The position numbers and the translations under genes were made by a program. A DNA stretch of 7,238 nt from Betaproteobacteria bacterium (GTDB lineage: Bacteria > Pseudomonadota > Gammaproteobacteria > Burkholderiales > SG8-39): contig JAFAGU010000194.1 in NCBI GenBank assembly GCA_019237595.1, forward strand, positions 1 to 7,238. The letters are read 5' to 3'. Position 1 is the first letter of the stretch, and each line of letters starts with the position of its first letter. Below the pieces are notes generated by a model. It was given only the letters and a program-made list of their open reading frames with translations. It did not search any database and had not been told where the DNA came from. This document shows positions 5,915 through 7,238 of this stretch, in pieces.

Positions 5915-7238
5915 TCAGTCGCCGACGTAGACGAACGCGGCCCAGAAGAAGGGGTGCGCCCGAGAGAAGTGGTACTGGCCGCGCGTGTAGCCCTCGCCGA
6001 TGAGGCGGCGCTGGGCGTCGTTCACGGCGGAGAGGGCCGGCATGCCGGCCTTGATGTTGCGGAAAGTCGATGTCATGAGCTCCTGGGTCGAGAGGCTGTC
6101 GACGCTCCAGTGCGAAACGAGGAGGCTCCTCGCCCCGGCGTACATGAAGGCGCGCGTGAGGCCCGCGAAGCCCTCGCCGTTGCTCGCCTGCGCCGATTCT
6201 CCGGCGGTGTTGCACGCGGAGAGGGCGACGAGCTCGGCGTTCAGCTCGAGGTCCTCGATCACTTCCTTCATGGTGAGCAGCCCGTCCTCGCCCTTGAGGT
6301 CGCCGACGAGCGTGAGCGCGAGCGCCGGCTGCGCCTGGGAGCTCGACGTGCGCCGCACCTCGCCCTCTTCCAGCGGCTGGTCGCTCGCGATGTATTCGCC
6401 GCCGAGGAATCCGTGCGTGGCGAAGAGCACGAAGCGGGCGGAGCGCAGGCCCGCGTCCGCCTTCGCGACGCGTTCCTGCGCCTGCTCGCCGACGTAGAGC
6501 TGCGTTGCGCCGCCGAGCACGCGCGCGATCTCCTTCGCTTCCTCCGCGGTTTCCTTGAGCGGCGGAATGGCGGGCGTTCCGCTCGCGGTCTTGCCGAAGC
6601 CCACGTTGAGCTGCGTGAGCGCCTTCAGCGTCTGGTCCGGCATGCGCCGCGCGCCGTCCGGGTTGAACAGCGGATCGGCGAACGCAACGAGGTCGAGCTT
6701 CGTCGCACCGGAGCTCTTCGGGTACAGGCGCTGCGAGACGAGGGCGGAGAGGCTCGGCAGGTAAGCGAAGCGGTACCTCTTCGAGAGGTAGGCGAGATCG
6801 GCGTACTCGGCGAGGTACGGATGCTCGGCCGAGCCGTCCGCCGCGTCCTTCGCGCGCTCGAAGGCTGCGCGCTGTGCCGCCGTGTACTCGGAAACCAGGA
6901 ACTCGAGCGGGATCGTCTGCAGCGGCCCGTCGGCGACCACGAGCACCTTCTGCCGCGCCCCGATCGTGGCGGCGACCGGCTCGACCAGGTCGCGGTACAG
7001 CGACGAGAGCGTGTCGGGGTCGATATCGCGCAGGAAGAGCACCGATTCGCCGATGGCCACCTTCTCGATGGAGCGGCGAATGCGCAGCACGCGCTCGACG
7101 ATCGTCGAGCGCTTCACCCGCGCGACCACCATGCGGAAGTCGTCGCGCGTGACCGCGAAGATGACCGTCTCCTGCGGCAGGAGCACATAGGAGAGAAGCG
7201 CCTCGTCGGGCTTCAGGAGCCGCTTCTGCAGGTCTTCC
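5915..7238 (-). CDS. CHAT-domain protein (caspase-like cysteine peptidase family), N-terminus outside window
   Basis: At least 441 residues are visible; the start lies beyond the right edge. A GTG at 7184-7186 is in frame, but coding similarity continues upstream of it (LQKRLLKPDEALLSYVLLP fits the beginning of a CHAT domain), so that GTG is not the true start. CHAT domains belong to the caspase/separase peptidase clan. The expected catalytic dyad is visible: His in LFATHGF (codon 6413-6415) and Cys in ALSACNTAGE (codon 6212-6214). Other family landmarks are DGPLQTIPLEFLV, GEGFAGLTRAFMYAGA, VSHWSVD and the canonical C-terminal HPFFWAAFVYVGD, so the domain is complete at this end. Many relatives carry N-terminal TPR repeats; whether this one does cannot be seen. 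It is the first visible gene of the operon. Its TGA is followed by one codon and then the TTG of the cyclase, in the same frame. Substrate unknown. Confidence 0.9.
   Translation of the reverse strand, partial: EDLQKRLLKPDEALLSYVLLPQETVIFAVTRDDFRMVVARVKRSTIVERVLRIRRSIEKVAIGESVLFLRDIDPDTLSSLYRDLVEPVAATIGARQKVLVVADGPLQTIPLEFLVSEYTAAQRAAFERAKDAADGSAEHPYLAEYADLAYLSKRYRFAYLPSLSALVSQRLYPKSSGATKLDLVAFADPLFNPDGARRMPDQTLKALTQLNVGFGKTASGTPAIPPLKETAEEAKEIARVLGGATQLYVGEQAQERVAKADAGLRSARFVLFATHGFLGGEYIASDQPLEEGEVRRTSSSQAQPALALTLVGDLKGEDGLLTMKEVIEDLELNAELVALSACNTAGESAQASNGEGFAGLTRAFMYAGARSLLVSHWSVDSLSTQELMTSTFRNIKAGMPALSAVNDAQRRLIGEGYTRGQYHFSRAHPFFWAAFVYVGD

Noticed and set aside
7184..7186. GTG as the start codon of the CHAT gene
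   Set aside because: The frame stays open to the window edge and the upstream residues fit the beginning of a CHAT domain, so the gene is cut by the window.

Overview
The window is high-GC DNA with dense, mostly minus-strand genes. Gene types and codon character suggest a betaproteobacterium or a close proteobacterial relative. This is inference from gene content only, because no rRNA or other phylogenetic marker is present.

Layout, left to right. Positions 3-290 (+) hold the 3' end of a LysR-type regulator, cut by the window edge. It converges on, and overlaps, a minus-strand gene (184-2463) for a xanthine dehydrogenase / CO dehydrogenase-like molybdopterin-binding large subunit. That subunit has no FAD or iron-sulfur partner gene next to it here. 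A clear intrinsic terminator at about 2485-2511 separates it from the next block.

The block from 2531 to the right edge (minus strand, so transcribed right to left) looks like one operon of four genes: a CHAT-domain cysteine peptidase-like protein (cut by the right edge), a CHASE2-domain membrane-bound class III adenylate cyclase, and two tandem paralogous secreted FecR-domain proteins. The CHAT and cyclase genes lie in the same reading frame, with only a TGA and one further codon between them, and the cyclase uses a TTG start. The terminator follows the last FecR gene.

This four-gene block is the interesting part. It combines an intact His/Cys CHAT protease domain, an envelope-sensing cyclase with a complete catalytic residue set (Lys/Thr purine-binding pair, class IIIb-like), and two exported FecR-fold proteins that lack an anti-sigma domain. 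A reasonable hypothesis is an envelope signal-transduction module in which the periplasmic FecR proteins and CHASE2 domain sense a condition, cAMP is the output, and the CHAT protease acts with it. The sequence supports the domain content and co-orientation; the functional link is inference.
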